From the NCBI RefSeq assembly GCF_030149425.1, contig NZ_JASBRQ010000002.1:83787-147786 (forward strand): 64,000 nt of DNA, written 5' to 3'. Under the pieces are notes generated by a model. The model did no database searches and was not told the DNA's origin. It was given only the letters and a program-made list of their open reading frames with translations. Positions within the stretch are counted from its first letter, which is position 1, and each line of letters starts with the position of its first letter. Positions 34,650 through 43,729 of this stretch are shown piece by piece. This DNA comes from Maricaulis sp. (lineage in GTDB: Bacteria > Pseudomonadota > Alphaproteobacteria > Caulobacterales > Maricaulaceae). A program made the position numbers and the translations under genes.

Positions 34650-36332
34650 CTAATGCCCACCGCCCATACGGCCGAGGCGGACACGATAGTCCACCGAGAC
34701 GCCATAAACCGGGTCGTCATCGCTATCGACGACGAGCTGGCCCGCCTTGGACAGGAGGGCATGGCAATCGCGGCTGAGATGGCGCAGCTCGACCTGCTTG
34801 CCGGCCTTGGCGTATTTCGCGGCCAGGTCCTCGATCGCCTGCAGGGCGGACTGGTCGACCACGCGACTGTCGGCGAAATCGATGATGACGCGGTCGGGAT
34901 CACCCTTGAGGTCAAAAATGTCCATGAAGCCCTCGATCGACCCGAAGAAAAGCGGACCATCGACACGGTAGATTTTCTCACCGTTTTCGCCCTCGTCCTC
35001 ACGGGCATGAATGTGCGAGGCGGCCTTCCAGGCATAAACCAGGGCCGAGACAATGACGCCGACGATCACGGCGATAGCCAGGTCGTGGGCCACGGTCACA
35101 CCGGTCACCAGCACGATGACGAAGGCGTCGGAGCGGGGGATGCGGCGCATGATCATGAAGGTCTGCCAGGCGAAGGTACCGATCACGACCATGAACATCA
35201 CGCCGACCAGGGCTGCGAGCGGGATTTGCTCGATCAGCGGCGAGGCAAACAGGATGAAGCCGAGCAGGAAGAGCGCTGCGGAAATGCCCGACAGGCGCAG
35301 ACGTCCGCCGGATTTCACATTGATCATGGACTGGCCGATCATCGCACAACCGCCCATGCCGCCGAAGAAACCGGTGATCAGATTGGCAGCCCCCTGGGCC
35401 ACACATTCCTGCGAGGCGCCGCCCTTGCGGCCGGTGATCTCGCCGACGAGGTTGAGTGTCAGCAGGCTCTCGATCAGGCCGATCGCGGCCAGGATCAGGG
35501 CATAGGGCAGGATGATGGTGAAGGTTTCCCAATTGAGCGGCGCCAGCGCATCGCCAAACGGCCCCACGCCTTCACCGAACGGTATGTGGAATTGCGGCAG
35601 CCCGCCTTCAATCGATGCCAGATCGCCCACCGTCGGCACGTTGAGGCCAAGCGCGATGACAATGCCGGCGACGATGACAATGCCCATCAGGGGAGCCGGG
35701 ACCGCCTTGGTTAGTTTCGGGGTCAGCCAGATTACCGCCATGGTCAAAATGACCAGGCCGAGCATCAAGGACAGCTCCGGCATGGGCAGCCATTCCGCTC
35801 CAGCCAGGCCCGGACCATGTCCGCCAGCGCCCTCGCCCGCCGCTTCGGAGCCGGGGACCTGGAAGAGCTTGAGCTGGGCCAGACCGATAACAATGGCGAG
35901 GCCATTGACGAAGCCGAGCATCACAGGATGCGGCACCATGCGGATGAACTTCCCGAGCCGGAAAATACCGGCCGCGATCTGGATCAGGCCCATCAGGATG
36001 ACGGTGGCGAAGAGGTATTCGATACCGTGCTCGTAAACCAGGTGCACCATGACCACGGCAAGCGCACCGGTCGCGCCCGAAATCATGCCCCGGCGCCCAC
36101 CGAAAACGGCCGTAATCAGGCCGACGATAAAGGCGGCGTAGAGCCCCACGAGCGGCGGAACCCCCGCGACAAAGGCAAAGGCCACGGCTTCCGGAACCAG
36201 CGCCAGCGCCACTGTCAGGCCGGCCAGTACTTCGATACGGACCTGGGACACGGTCAGCGGCGGCAGCTCACCGCGATTGCGGATGGAGGCGGAAAAGCGT
36301 TCGGCGAACGCAGCGAGCGAGTTTTGCAGCAT
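34650..36332 (-). CDS. SulP family anion transporter with STAS domain
   Basis: A 560-residue inner-membrane transporter: about ten to twelve hydrophobic segments from residue 30 to 420, with the SulP signature A-L-V-P-E-A-V-A-F-A and the S-G-A-T-G-A-L-A-V motif near residue 85, then a cytosolic STAS domain (about 445-545; DRVIIDFADSRVVDQSALQAI). SulP members carry sulfate, bicarbonate or dicarboxylates; no cysteine-synthesis or carbonic anhydrase gene is adjacent to decide. The IR at 36348-36364 lies directly ahead of its ribosome-binding region. Confidence 0.9.
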   Translation of the reverse strand: MLQNSLAAFAERFSASIRNRGELPPLTVSQVRIEVLAGLTVALALVPEAVAFAFVAGVPPLVGLYAAFIVGLITAVFGGRRGMISGATGALAVVMVHLVYEHGIEYLFATVILMGLIQIAAGIFRLGKFIRMVPHPVMLGFVNGLAIVIGLAQLKLFQVPGSEAAGEGAGGHGPGLAGAEWLPMPELSLMLGLVILTMAVIWLTPKLTKAVPAPLMGIVIVAGIVIALGLNVPTVGDLASIEGGLPQFHIPFGEGVGPFGDALAPLNWETFTIILPYALILAAIGLIESLLTLNLVGEITGRKGGASQECVAQGAANLITGFFGGMGGCAMIGQSMINVKSGGRLRLSGISAALFLLGFILFASPLIEQIPLAALVGVMFMVVIGTFAWQTFMIMRRIPRSDAFVIVLVTGVTVAHDLAIAVIVGVIVSALVYAWKAASHIHAREDEGENGEKIYRVDGPLFFGSIEGFMDIFDLKGDPDRVIIDFADSRVVDQSALQAIEDLAAKYAKAGKQVELRHLSRDCHALLSKAGQLVVDSDDDPVYGVSVDYRVRLGRMGGGH

Positions 36333-36347
36333 GGTCTTGTCCCGTTT

Positions 36348-36364
36348 TTGGTGCAGCGCACCAA
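36348..36364. promoter_or_regulatory. Inverted repeat before the SulP gene
   Basis: TTGGTGC-AGC-GCACCAA is a perfect seven-base inverted repeat with a three-base spacer, 15 bases upstream of the SulP ATG. Its core resembles the palindrome before the TonB receptor (25600). A repressor site or an mRNA 5' hairpin would both fit. Confidence 0.4.
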
Positions 36365-36522
36365 GTCAAGCCGCGCCCCTTAAGCTGATATGGTCTTCAT
36401 GGCCACCCCTCTTGTGCCATGGCCGGTATAAGAAAAAGCGCCGGAAACGCCTTGTTAACCACGCTTTTCAACGGATTATCAGCCTCATTGTGGGAGGTTG
36501 CCGGGCAGAGGGAGATTATCCA

Positions 36523-38052
36523 ATGGCGTTTTTCTCAGCCCCGAACGCACCGAGCGGTCCGGCCAATGACTGCTCTGAAACGCCGGTCCGTCCGGAACGT
36601 GACGCGGCCGCACTGGCCCGTGCGCATTTGAAGGCGAAGACGCGTGCCCCGTCCAACCGGGTCAATCGCCGTGCCGCCGGACGCATGTTCCAGATCGTCG
36701 ATACCCTGGCCGTTTTGACCCTGGCCGCGATCTCAGCCGGCATGATCAGCCAGGGCCAGCTGGCTGCGGCACCGATGATCGATCTCCTGCCGCTGATTGC
36801 GCTCGCTGCCGTAGCGCTCGTGGCCCTGCCCCTGTCCGGCGTTTATCGCATCGAACCGCGCCGGCCTCTGGCGCTGCAAATCCTGCGCGCCGTCAGCGCG
36901 ACCGGGCTGGCGGGTATCGCCGGCGTCGCGACAGCCCTGGCAACGAGTCCGGCCTTTGCCGACCTGCACGCGCTTAACGCCGTGGTCCTGACCGGTGCCC
37001 TGTTTGCGCTGCAGATGATCTATGCCGGCATCGTCAATCACTGGGCCCGCGCCGGCCGTCTGGCCCGCAATGTCATTCTGGTTGGCGCCACCCCCAATGC
37101 GCGCCACCTGATCGCGGCCAATGCCGGGTCGGGCTATGTCAATGTCGTCGGCGTGTTTGACGACCGCCAGACCCGCTCGCCCTCCCTGCTCGCGGGTGCG
37201 CCCTATCTGGGCACCACGGACGACTTGTTCAACTGGCCGCTCCTGCACGAGGCCGACCGCATTATCCTGACCGTCTCGGCCAAGGCCGAGGAACGCGTCC
37301 AGCACCTTTTGGAAAAACTCCGCGCGCTGCCGCAGCCGGTCATTTTGCTGCTCGACATCAACGGTTTCAGCCCGGATGAAACGTCTCTGGATGATCTAGT
37401 CGGCGTGCATGCTGCCCGCATGAGCGGTAGCGAGGAACAGCTCGGCCGGATCATTTCCAAGCGCGTTCAGGATCTGGTGTTCGGGTCGGTTTTGACCCTG
37501 GCCGCCCTGCCCGTCATGGCGCTGATTGCATTGGCCGTCAAACTGACCAGCCCGGGCCCGGTACTGTTCCGCCAGACCCGCGAGGGCTTTCATGGCCGGC
37601 CGATCAATGTGCTGAAATTCCGCACCATGCGGCACGACCCCGAGGCCGACACCAAGCGCGTGCGCCAGGTCGAGCTCAATGATCCGCGGGTCACCCGGAT
37701 CGGTGGTTTCCTGCGCAAGACGAGCCTGGATGAGCTGCCGCAATTCTTCAATGTCCTGGGCGGCTCCATGTCCCTTGTCGGCCCTCGCCCGCATGCGCCG
37801 GGCATGCGCACCGGCGGCACCGAGACCGCCAAGCTGGTCGCAGAATACGCGCATCGCTACCGCGTCAAGCCAGGCATAACCGGTTGGGCCCAGATCAATG
37901 GCTCACGCGGCCCGTTGCATTCGCCGGAAGACGCCCGCGAGCGCATCGCCCTGGATGTGGAATATATTTCCCGTGCCAGCTTCTGGCTCGATGTCTGGAT
38001 CATGCTGCGCACCCTGCCGGCCCTGCTGGGCGACAAGATCAACGTCCGCTAG
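36523..38052 (+). CDS. hfsE: Holdfast polyisoprenyl-phosphate hexose-1-phosphate transferase (HfsE-like)
   Basis: A 509-residue WbaP/PssY-type initiating enzyme that loads a sugar phosphate onto undecaprenyl phosphate. Four N-terminal membrane helices (about 50-180), a Rossmann-like region (ARNVILVGATPNA, about 185-310), a fifth hydrophobic segment (about 325-345) and the catalytic domain with K-F-R-T-M, R-K-T-S-L-D-E-L-P-Q-F-F-N-V and S-L-V-G-P-R-P-H. The ATG at 36523 follows GAGGGAG. The hfsE name rests on the following F-G-H-C-B-A-D gene order, which matches Caulobacter; sequence alone would also fit other exopolysaccharide systems. Confidence 0.85.
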   Translation: MAFFSAPNAPSGPANDCSETPVRPERDAAALARAHLKAKTRAPSNRVNRRAAGRMFQIVDTLAVLTLAAISAGMISQGQLAAAPMIDLLPLIALAAVALVALPLSGVYRIEPRRPLALQILRAVSATGLAGIAGVATALATSPAFADLHALNAVVLTGALFALQMIYAGIVNHWARAGRLARNVILVGATPNARHLIAANAGSGYVNVVGVFDDRQTRSPSLLAGAPYLGTTDDLFNWPLLHEADRIILTVSAKAEERVQHLLEKLRALPQPVILLLDINGFSPDETSLDDLVGVHAARMSGSEEQLGRIISKRVQDLVFGSVLTLAALPVMALIALAVKLTSPGPVLFRQTREGFHGRPINVLKFRTMRHDPEADTKRVRQVELNDPRVTRIGGFLRKTSLDELPQFFNVLGGSMSLVGPRPHAPGMRTGGTETAKLVAEYAHRYRVKPGITGWAQINGSRGPLHSPEDARERIALDVEYISRASFWLDVWIMLRTLPALLGDKINVR

Positions 38053-38063
38053 CGCAGCTTGGA

Positions 38064-39275
38064 TCAGTTCGGGGCTTTGACCCCGCGTTGGCCGGCATCT
38101 TTGCGATTACGCAGCCGGCGCAGGACCGGATGGAACCAGCAGGCCAGTCCCGGCACCGGGTCACGCCAGCTGAACACCAGATCGACATTGGAGCGGATCA
38201 TCCCGCGCAGGATACGCAAGGCCCCGGCCAGGCTTGCACCCAGGCCCGCTCCCTGGCGCAGGCGCCAGACCCAGCCGGAGAAATCCCCCTTGGCCCAGTG
38301 ATAGCGCACGCCGGTCCGGGCGTGTGACCACGGCTCTTCGCTGAGCGCGATATCCCGGCCCAAAGTCAAATCCAGCAAGGTCTTGGCGATGTCTGCCCCG
38401 GCGGCTTCCGCTCCGGCTATATTGGCACCGAGACGCGGATTGATTTCCAGAAAGGAGGTCTGGTCGCTATCGCGGGCGGTCATGAACTGGGCACAGCCGA
38501 CACCGGTATAGTTGAGCGCTTCGACGAGCGCCTCGGTCTGGTCGACCAGATCGGGCCGCGGGGTAATCGAGATTCCCTCGACCGCATAACCGGAACCGTC
38601 GGCGCGGTCGGTGCGCTCGACCTCAATCGCACAGGCCGTCAATATATCCCCGCCCCAGGCCACGAAATAATGGTTGATCCGGTTACCGCTGAGACGGCGC
38701 TGCACCAGGAGATGCGCATGCTCAGCCGGCCACGCCGCAAATTCGCGGTCCAGATCGGCCGGCGAATCCAGCGTGATGACCTTGTGACCGAAAACGAACT
38801 GTCCCTCCCCGGTCGGCTTGACCACCAGCGGATAACCCAGGCTTTCACAAGCCCGCTTGAGCTGGCTCAGATTGGCGACCGGCAAATAATCGGCGACAGG
38901 GACTTTTTCCGTGCGGCACAGCTCGGCCATGCGCGTTTTGGAAACACAGCGCGCGACAATGTCCGGATCCGGCGACATCACGGTGACCGATTTCGGCAGC
39001 GCCGCCCGGTATCCGGCGAGCAGCCGTGTCGCCCGGTCCGTGACCGGCACGACGATATCGAAGCCATAGTCTTCGCAATATTCCGCAATGGACCGGATGC
39101 AGGCGGATTCGTTGGCGAAATCGGGGATTGGGAGGCTGCCGGTAACGCTGTTGGAGCGCTCGAAATAGTCCGAATATCCGTTATGGCCGGCCCAAATCTC
39201 ATGCCCCTGACGATGCAGAGTGCGCGCCAGGGCAAAGGATGGGCGATGATTCCCGATCAGGAACAATTTGGCCAT
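38064..39275 (-). CDS. ATP-grasp family ligase in the holdfast locus
   Basis: A 403-residue ATP-grasp protein. The N-terminal pre-ATP domain begins MAKLFLIGNHRPSFALA; the ATP-grasp core has P-L-V-V-K-P-T-G-E-G (about residue 150) and the metal-binding F-L-E-I-N-P-R-L-G-A-N (about 275). Such proteins form an amide or peptide bond through an acyl phosphate; related carbamoyl-phosphate-synthase-like ligases appear in surface-polymer loci. The ATG at 39275 has AAGGGGAG in front. It follows the acyltransferase gene on the same strand (57 bases apart), the pair forming a reverse-strand island between hfsE and hfsF. Substrate unknown. Confidence 0.82.
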   Translation of the reverse strand: MAKLFLIGNHRPSFALARTLHRQGHEIWAGHNGYSDYFERSNSVTGSLPIPDFANESACIRSIAEYCEDYGFDIVVPVTDRATRLLAGYRAALPKSVTVMSPDPDIVARCVSKTRMAELCRTEKVPVADYLPVANLSQLKRACESLGYPLVVKPTGEGQFVFGHKVITLDSPADLDREFAAWPAEHAHLLVQRRLSGNRINHYFVAWGGDILTACAIEVERTDRADGSGYAVEGISITPRPDLVDQTEALVEALNYTGVGCAQFMTARDSDQTSFLEINPRLGANIAGAEAAGADIAKTLLDLTLGRDIALSEEPWSHARTGVRYHWAKGDFSGWVWRLRQGAGLGASLAGALRILRGMIRSNVDLVFSWRDPVPGLACWFHPVLRRLRNRKDAGQRGVKAPN

Positions 39276-39332
39276 TCGATCTCCCCTTTGCGGGGAAACT
39301 CGCAAGCCGCGGGCCAAGCCCGTTCGACCCAT

Positions 39333-40418
39333 CTAGAGAGCGTAAAATCCGGCCATTTCATCAAGACGCCGCAGCGCCTTGCCCGGCCAGCGGGCCGGCT
39401 GGGCCTCGATGCGGTCCAGGCGTTCGACCCAGTTGTCGAGGCGGTTATGCACCCAGGTTCGCGACGGCGACGGCGCCAGGAAGCCCGAGGCCAAGCCGCG
39501 CTGATAACTAGCCAATTCCTGCTTGAAGCCGTAATCGCCCGGTCCCAGCTCGACTGCCTCCAGACCAAGATCCGCCGCCATGCGGATGAACTCTTCCAGC
39601 AGCAAGAGCCCCGGGCTGATGCGGGAAAAGTCCGCGTGATAAGCCGGGAACCAGAAATGCGCCATGCGGTCACTGACCATGCCGAGATGCAGCGCAGCAA
39701 GCCGGCCATCGACGCTGAGCGTCGACAATATGCCGGAAAACCGGGGTGTCTGGCGCTTGAGGACGGCCGCCAACAGCCGCTGGGTCCAGCCCACCCGGAA
39801 TGCATCGAACACACCGGTGCGCCGGTATTGCGCGCTTTTCCAGTCAACAAGCGTGGCAAAGGCTTCCGGTCGCGCATCGGAAAGCCGCAGCGTGTGGCCC
39901 GCCTCGAAACGTTCGAGCCGACGCCGGCGCATATCCAGATTCTTGATCAGCTTGGGCACGACCGACCGGCGATTGTCACGCCAGGCGTCAAAGCCGGCGC
40001 GGGTATCCACCATCCAGGAGCCATCGCGGCTGCGCGCCGCTCTGGCAAAGCCCGGTTGTTCGGCCAGTGCGCTTTTGAACTCGAACAGGGCGATCCCCGC
40101 CTGCTCCAGCAGCAGGGACGGCTGGATATCGGCTCCCGGCTCGGCAATAACACCATGCACATCACCCAGCGGACCACCGATCGGGCGCGCAAATCCGAAG
40201 CGGCCAGTCTGCATCGGCAAGAATGCCTTGATCGCACCGTGGCGACGATAAACCGCAACGCGGGTATCGCTGCGCGCCTCTTCACAGCATTCGGCGAAGT
40301 CGGGCGCGAAATACGGGCTCGCAAGCCGCGCATCTGCGGCGACAAAGTCCTGCCACGCCTGACGTTCTGCAGACGTCAGCTCGCTCGGCCGTATCAGCTT
40401 GGTATCACCTTGGGTCAT
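39333..40418 (-). CDS. CelD/FemAB-type GNAT acyltransferase (HfsK-like)
   Basis: A 361-residue protein with two GNAT-like halves, as in CelD/BcsL and FemAB acyltransferases: a substrate half with FLPMQTGRFGFARPIGGPLGD and a C-terminal acyl-CoA half with V-D-G-R-L-A-A-L-H-L-G and a G-x-x-L-L-L-E-E helix (about 265-290), then V-E-L-G-P-G-D-Y-G-F-K. Caulobacter HfsK, which modifies holdfast polysaccharide, is of this type but is encoded elsewhere in that genome; equivalence here is inferred from location. No strong ribosome site precedes the ATG at 40418. Confidence 0.78.
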   Translation of the reverse strand: MTQGDTKLIRPSELTSAERQAWQDFVAADARLASPYFAPDFAECCEEARSDTRVAVYRRHGAIKAFLPMQTGRFGFARPIGGPLGDVHGVIAEPGADIQPSLLLEQAGIALFEFKSALAEQPGFARAARSRDGSWMVDTRAGFDAWRDNRRSVVPKLIKNLDMRRRRLERFEAGHTLRLSDARPEAFATLVDWKSAQYRRTGVFDAFRVGWTQRLLAAVLKRQTPRFSGILSTLSVDGRLAALHLGMVSDRMAHFWFPAYHADFSRISPGLLLLEEFIRMAADLGLEAVELGPGDYGFKQELASYQRGLASGFLAPSPSRTWVHNRLDNWVERLDRIEAQPARWPGKALRRLDEMAGFYAL

Positions 40419-40569
40419 CCTGAAACGCCCCAGCTGGGAGCTCCCCTCTCAACACGATGGAAAGACTAGTGCAATCGCCTTATCAGGCAGTGAATACGCG
40501 AAGGCATCTCTCGCCTGCCAATCGGCACCGGAATTGCAGTCTTCCCCTCTGAGGCGAGCGGAGCGTGCC

Positions 40570-42024
40570 ATGCTTGGACGACATCTTCTGGGGTATTTGC
40601 CGGTGCAACTGGCACAGGCCATTGTGGGCTTCGGCTCAGTGGCTGTGTTCACGCGGCTGATGTCAGCGGAAGATTACGGCATTTATGCCCTCGCCATCGC
40701 CTCGCTGGCGCTCACCCACATCATCGCTTTCACCTGGCTGGAAGCCGCGGTGGCGCGCTATCATGCCCGCGCCGAGATGCGCGGCCGTTTGCGCGATCAC
40801 CTGGCCACCGCCTACGCACTTTATGCCGGGGCCGCGGTTATCGGCGTTGTCCTGATCGCCACAGCCCTCTGGCTCGCACCCTTGGATATCAAGCTCAAAA
40901 GCGCGTTCAGCTTCGCCGCTATTTCCCTGTTGCTGCGCGCCCTGTTGCAGATCGGGTTGGAAACGCATCGGGCCCAGGGCGATATTGGCCGCTATTCCGC
41001 CCTTGAGGCCAGCTTCCTGATGGCCGGGTTCATGATCGGCGTCGGCCTCTTGCTGACCACCGATCTGGGGGCTGGCGGGATTTTCCTCGGCACCGCCATC
41101 GCCGCCGGACTGGCGCTGATGGTCGATCTTCCCGTGATGTTGCGCCGCACCCGCGGCGGCCGCCGCCAGGCGGTACGCGCCAAGACCTATGGTCGCTATG
41201 GCGCCGCGCTGTCGGTGTCCTTGATCTTTGAACACCTCCTGTCGATCGGCGACCGTTTCCTGATCGCCGCCTTTCTGGGGTCCGGCGCGGTCGGCATGTA
41301 TGCGGCGGGTTATGGCCTCGCAGACCGGCTGCTCGACATCATCTTCATCTGGTTTGGCACCGCCATCTGGCCGCTGACCATCCGCGCCCTGGAAAGCGAG
41401 GGTGAAGCAGCAGCCAAGGCCATGGCCCATAAGGCCGCCGGCATGATGGCCTTGATCGCCTTTCCCGCTGCCGCCGGCCTCGCCCTGGTGGCTGAACCGC
41501 TGACGACGCTGATCATCGGTGAAAGCGTCCGTGCGCAAGCCGCCACTATCCTGCCCTGGATTGCCTTTTCCGGCCTGATCAACGGCATGATGACCTATTA
41601 TTTCCACGAAGCCTTCACGCTGAAGCGCAAGACCGGTGTGATGGCAGCCCTGATGGCCGGCGCGGCGGCTCTGAACCTGGTGCTCAACCTGATTTTCATC
41701 CCGCAATTCGGCATTACCGGCGCGGCGGCAGCAACCGTGATCGCCTATGCCCTGGCACTGATCGCCTGCGCCATGATCGGCCGCCGCCACTTTGCCCTGC
41801 CCCTGCCCTGGGGCGACTGGATCAAGGCCGGCAGCGCGACCCTGGTGATGGCAGCGGCGGTGATCAACCTGCCCGCTATCGGTCCGGCCTGGGCCGACCT
41901 GATTGTCCAGGCTATCGCGGGCGCGCTGGTCTATGGCGCCCTTGCCATCGCGTTCAACATTGCCGGCTGCCGCAGCTGGCTCGCGGCCCTGCGTCCCGCC
42001 CGACAAACGATCGAGGTTCAGTAA
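40570..42024 (+). CDS. hfsF: Holdfast oligosaccharide flippase (Wzx/MOP family, HfsF-like)
   Basis: A 484-residue inner-membrane protein with about 12 to 14 hydrophobic helices and the family's opening (L-P-V-Q-L-A-Q-A-I-V-G-F-G...V-F-T-R-L-M-S-A-E-D-Y-G), where flippases of the MOP superfamily conserve the R-L-(L/M)...E-Y-G turn. It would move the lipid-linked repeat unit to the periplasm. The ATG at 40570 follows GGAGCG. Its TAA overlaps the hfsG ATG by one base, starting a run of four coupled genes. Confidence 0.86.
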   Translation: MLGRHLLGYLPVQLAQAIVGFGSVAVFTRLMSAEDYGIYALAIASLALTHIIAFTWLEAAVARYHARAEMRGRLRDHLATAYALYAGAAVIGVVLIATALWLAPLDIKLKSAFSFAAISLLLRALLQIGLETHRAQGDIGRYSALEASFLMAGFMIGVGLLLTTDLGAGGIFLGTAIAAGLALMVDLPVMLRRTRGGRRQAVRAKTYGRYGAALSVSLIFEHLLSIGDRFLIAAFLGSGAVGMYAAGYGLADRLLDIIFIWFGTAIWPLTIRALESEGEAAAKAMAHKAAGMMALIAFPAAAGLALVAEPLTTLIIGESVRAQAATILPWIAFSGLINGMMTYYFHEAFTLKRKTGVMAALMAGAAALNLVLNLIFIPQFGITGAAAATVIAYALALIACAMIGRRHFALPLPWGDWIKAGSATLVMAAAVINLPAIGPAWADLIVQAIAGALVYGALAIAFNIAGCRSWLAALRPARQTIEVQ

Positions 42025-42962
42025 TGCGCGATCTTGCAGCTTTCACGACCATGACCAATGCCGCGGCCAAGCGCAGCGCGGGTACGCGCCTGTCGATACT
42101 CATCCCTTTCTACAAGGATGACCCGACGCCGTTGATGACGACGCTGAACACCCTGATTGGTGCGCGCTGCGAGTTCGAGATCCTGCTGCTCGATGATGGC
42201 TGCCCCGATATGGAGCTGAACGCAGCGGTCGCTCGCACCCTGCGCGCCATGGTGACGCCCGCCCGCCTGATCTCGGCTGCAGACAATATCGGTCGTTCGG
42301 AGGGGCGAAACCTGCTCGCCCGTGAAGCGCGCGGTGACTGGTTGCTCTACCTCGATGCCGATATGCAGCCCTGCGATGATGCCTTCCTCACTGCCTATCT
42401 TGAGCGCATCGAGGATGGCGGCTTCGACGCGGCCTTTGGCGGCTATGTCCTCCCGGAAGCCGCTGAAAAACAGTTCGAATTGCATGCTGCGCTGGCCCGC
42501 TCGAGCGATCACAGCGATGCCGGACAGCGTAACGAGATTGGTGCGACCGCCTTTTGCTCCAGCAATCTTCTGGTTCGCCGCGAAGTGATGCAGACCGTCC
42601 CGTTCGATAGCGGTTTTACCGGCTGGGGCTGGGAGGATGTCGACTGGGCGGTGCGCGCCGGCGCCCTGTTCCGCCTCATCCACCTGGACAATGCAGCCCG
42701 CCATGACGGCCTGCAGCCGGTCGATACGCTGCTGGCGAAATATCGAGAGGGTGCGGTGAACTATGCCCGCCTGCTGGAAAAACACCCGGAGCTCGACCGC
42801 CTGCCCGGCGCCAAGGCCGCTCGCCTGCTCGGCGCGGTTCCGTTCCAGTCCGCCTTGCGCGGGATCTGGTCCGCCCTGGCGATGAGCGCGGCGCTGCCGA
42901 TGCGCCTGCGCACCCTGGCTCTCAAACTCTGGCGCGCAAGCTGGACTGCAGAGGCCATCTGA
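42024..42962 (+). CDS. hfsG: Holdfast glycosyltransferase, family 2 (HfsG-like)
   Basis: A 312-residue GT-A enzyme with L-S-I-L-I-P-F-Y, L-L-L-D-D-G, the metal-binding L-D-A-D-M (about residue 111-115) and the acceptor-side G-W-G-W-E-D-V-D-W motif. It transfers a sugar, by analogy N-acetylglucosamine in Caulobacter, to the growing lipid-linked oligosaccharide on the cytosolic face. Overlapping stop/start codons (TAATG upstream, TGATG downstream) show tight coupling with hfsF and hfsH. Confidence 0.84.
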   Translation: MRDLAAFTTMTNAAAKRSAGTRLSILIPFYKDDPTPLMTTLNTLIGARCEFEILLLDDGCPDMELNAAVARTLRAMVTPARLISAADNIGRSEGRNLLAREARGDWLLYLDADMQPCDDAFLTAYLERIEDGGFDAAFGGYVLPEAAEKQFELHAALARSSDHSDAGQRNEIGATAFCSSNLLVRREVMQTVPFDSGFTGWGWEDVDWAVRAGALFRLIHLDNAARHDGLQPVDTLLAKYREGAVNYARLLEKHPELDRLPGAKAARLLGAVPFQSALRGIWSALAMSAALPMRLRTLALKLWRASWTAEAI

Positions 42963-43729
42963 TGAACGCACCGTACAGCCCATCCAGTTTCACCGCCCGG
43001 CTTGGCCGGCAGATAGCACGCTTCGCGGCCCGCCGTGACCTGCCGATTCATCCCGATCATGCCATCGTTTCGTTCAGCTTCGACGATTTCCCCAAGACCG
43101 CAGCGACCATGGGCGCACCGGCGCTGGAAAAGCGTGGCTGGCGGGGTACCTATTATGCCAGCGCCGGTCTGGCCGGCACATGCAATCACCACGGCCCGCA
43201 ATTCGACGCCGGGGATATCGTCGATCTCAGCGCCCGCGGGCATGAGATCGGTTGCCACACCTTCGAGCATATGGACTGCGCCCAGGCTGGAGTAGACGAG
43301 ATCGCAACCAGTCTCGAGCGTAATGCCGCGGCATTACAGGCCATGGGGCTGAGCGACGCGTTGAGCAGTTTTGCCTTCCCTTATGGAGAGACAAGCCTGG
43401 AGGCCAAGCGCGCTCTGGCGCATCGCTTCGCCAGCATGCGTGGAGTACGCGCCGAAATTAATCGCGGCTCGGGGGATCTGAACCTGTTGCGCGCGGTGCC
43501 GATCGATGGCGGCGAAGCCGGCATTGCCCGCGCTGTCGAGGCCGCTGAAAGCCTCGTCCAGGCACCGGGCTGGTTGATCTATTATGCCCACGACATCCAG
43601 GACGATCCGACGGAATGGGGCTGCACGCCGGGCCAGTTCGAAAGGGTCTGTGAAGCCGTTGCGGCTTCTGGCGCCCGCGTCATGCCGGTCCGGGATGCGC
43701 TTAAAGCTCTGCAGGAGACCCCGGCATGA
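42962..43729 (+). CDS. hfsH: Holdfast polysaccharide deacetylase (HfsH-like)
   Basis: A 255-residue NodB-fold carbohydrate esterase 4. Motif 1 is S-F-D-D-F (Asp41, Asp42) and motif 2 is H-T-F-E-H (metal ligands His99 and His103, in GHEIGCHTFEHMDC). A late F-A-F-P-Y-G-E supplies motif 3. It would remove acetyl groups from the polysaccharide, exposing amines needed for adhesion in Caulobacter. No signal peptide is visible, matching a cytosolic site of action before flipping. Overlaps both neighbours (TGATG, ATGA). Confidence 0.86.
   Translation: MNAPYSPSSFTARLGRQIARFAARRDLPIHPDHAIVSFSFDDFPKTAATMGAPALEKRGWRGTYYASAGLAGTCNHHGPQFDAGDIVDLSARGHEIGCHTFEHMDCAQAGVDEIATSLERNAAALQAMGLSDALSSFAFPYGETSLEAKRALAHRFASMRGVRAEINRGSGDLNLLRAVPIDGGEAGIARAVEAAESLVQAPGWLIYYAHDIQDDPTEWGCTPGQFERVCEAVAASGARVMPVRDALKALQETPA

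Noticed and set aside
36440..36522. CtrA-type site (TTAA-N7-TTAA) before hfsE
   Set aside because: GTTAACC at about 36453 has no matching second half at the right spacing.
38670..40469. A 599-codon plus-strand frame across the ATP-grasp and acyltransferase genes
   Set aside because: Both genes it covers have recognisable domains, starts and ribosome sites on the minus strand; this frame has none.
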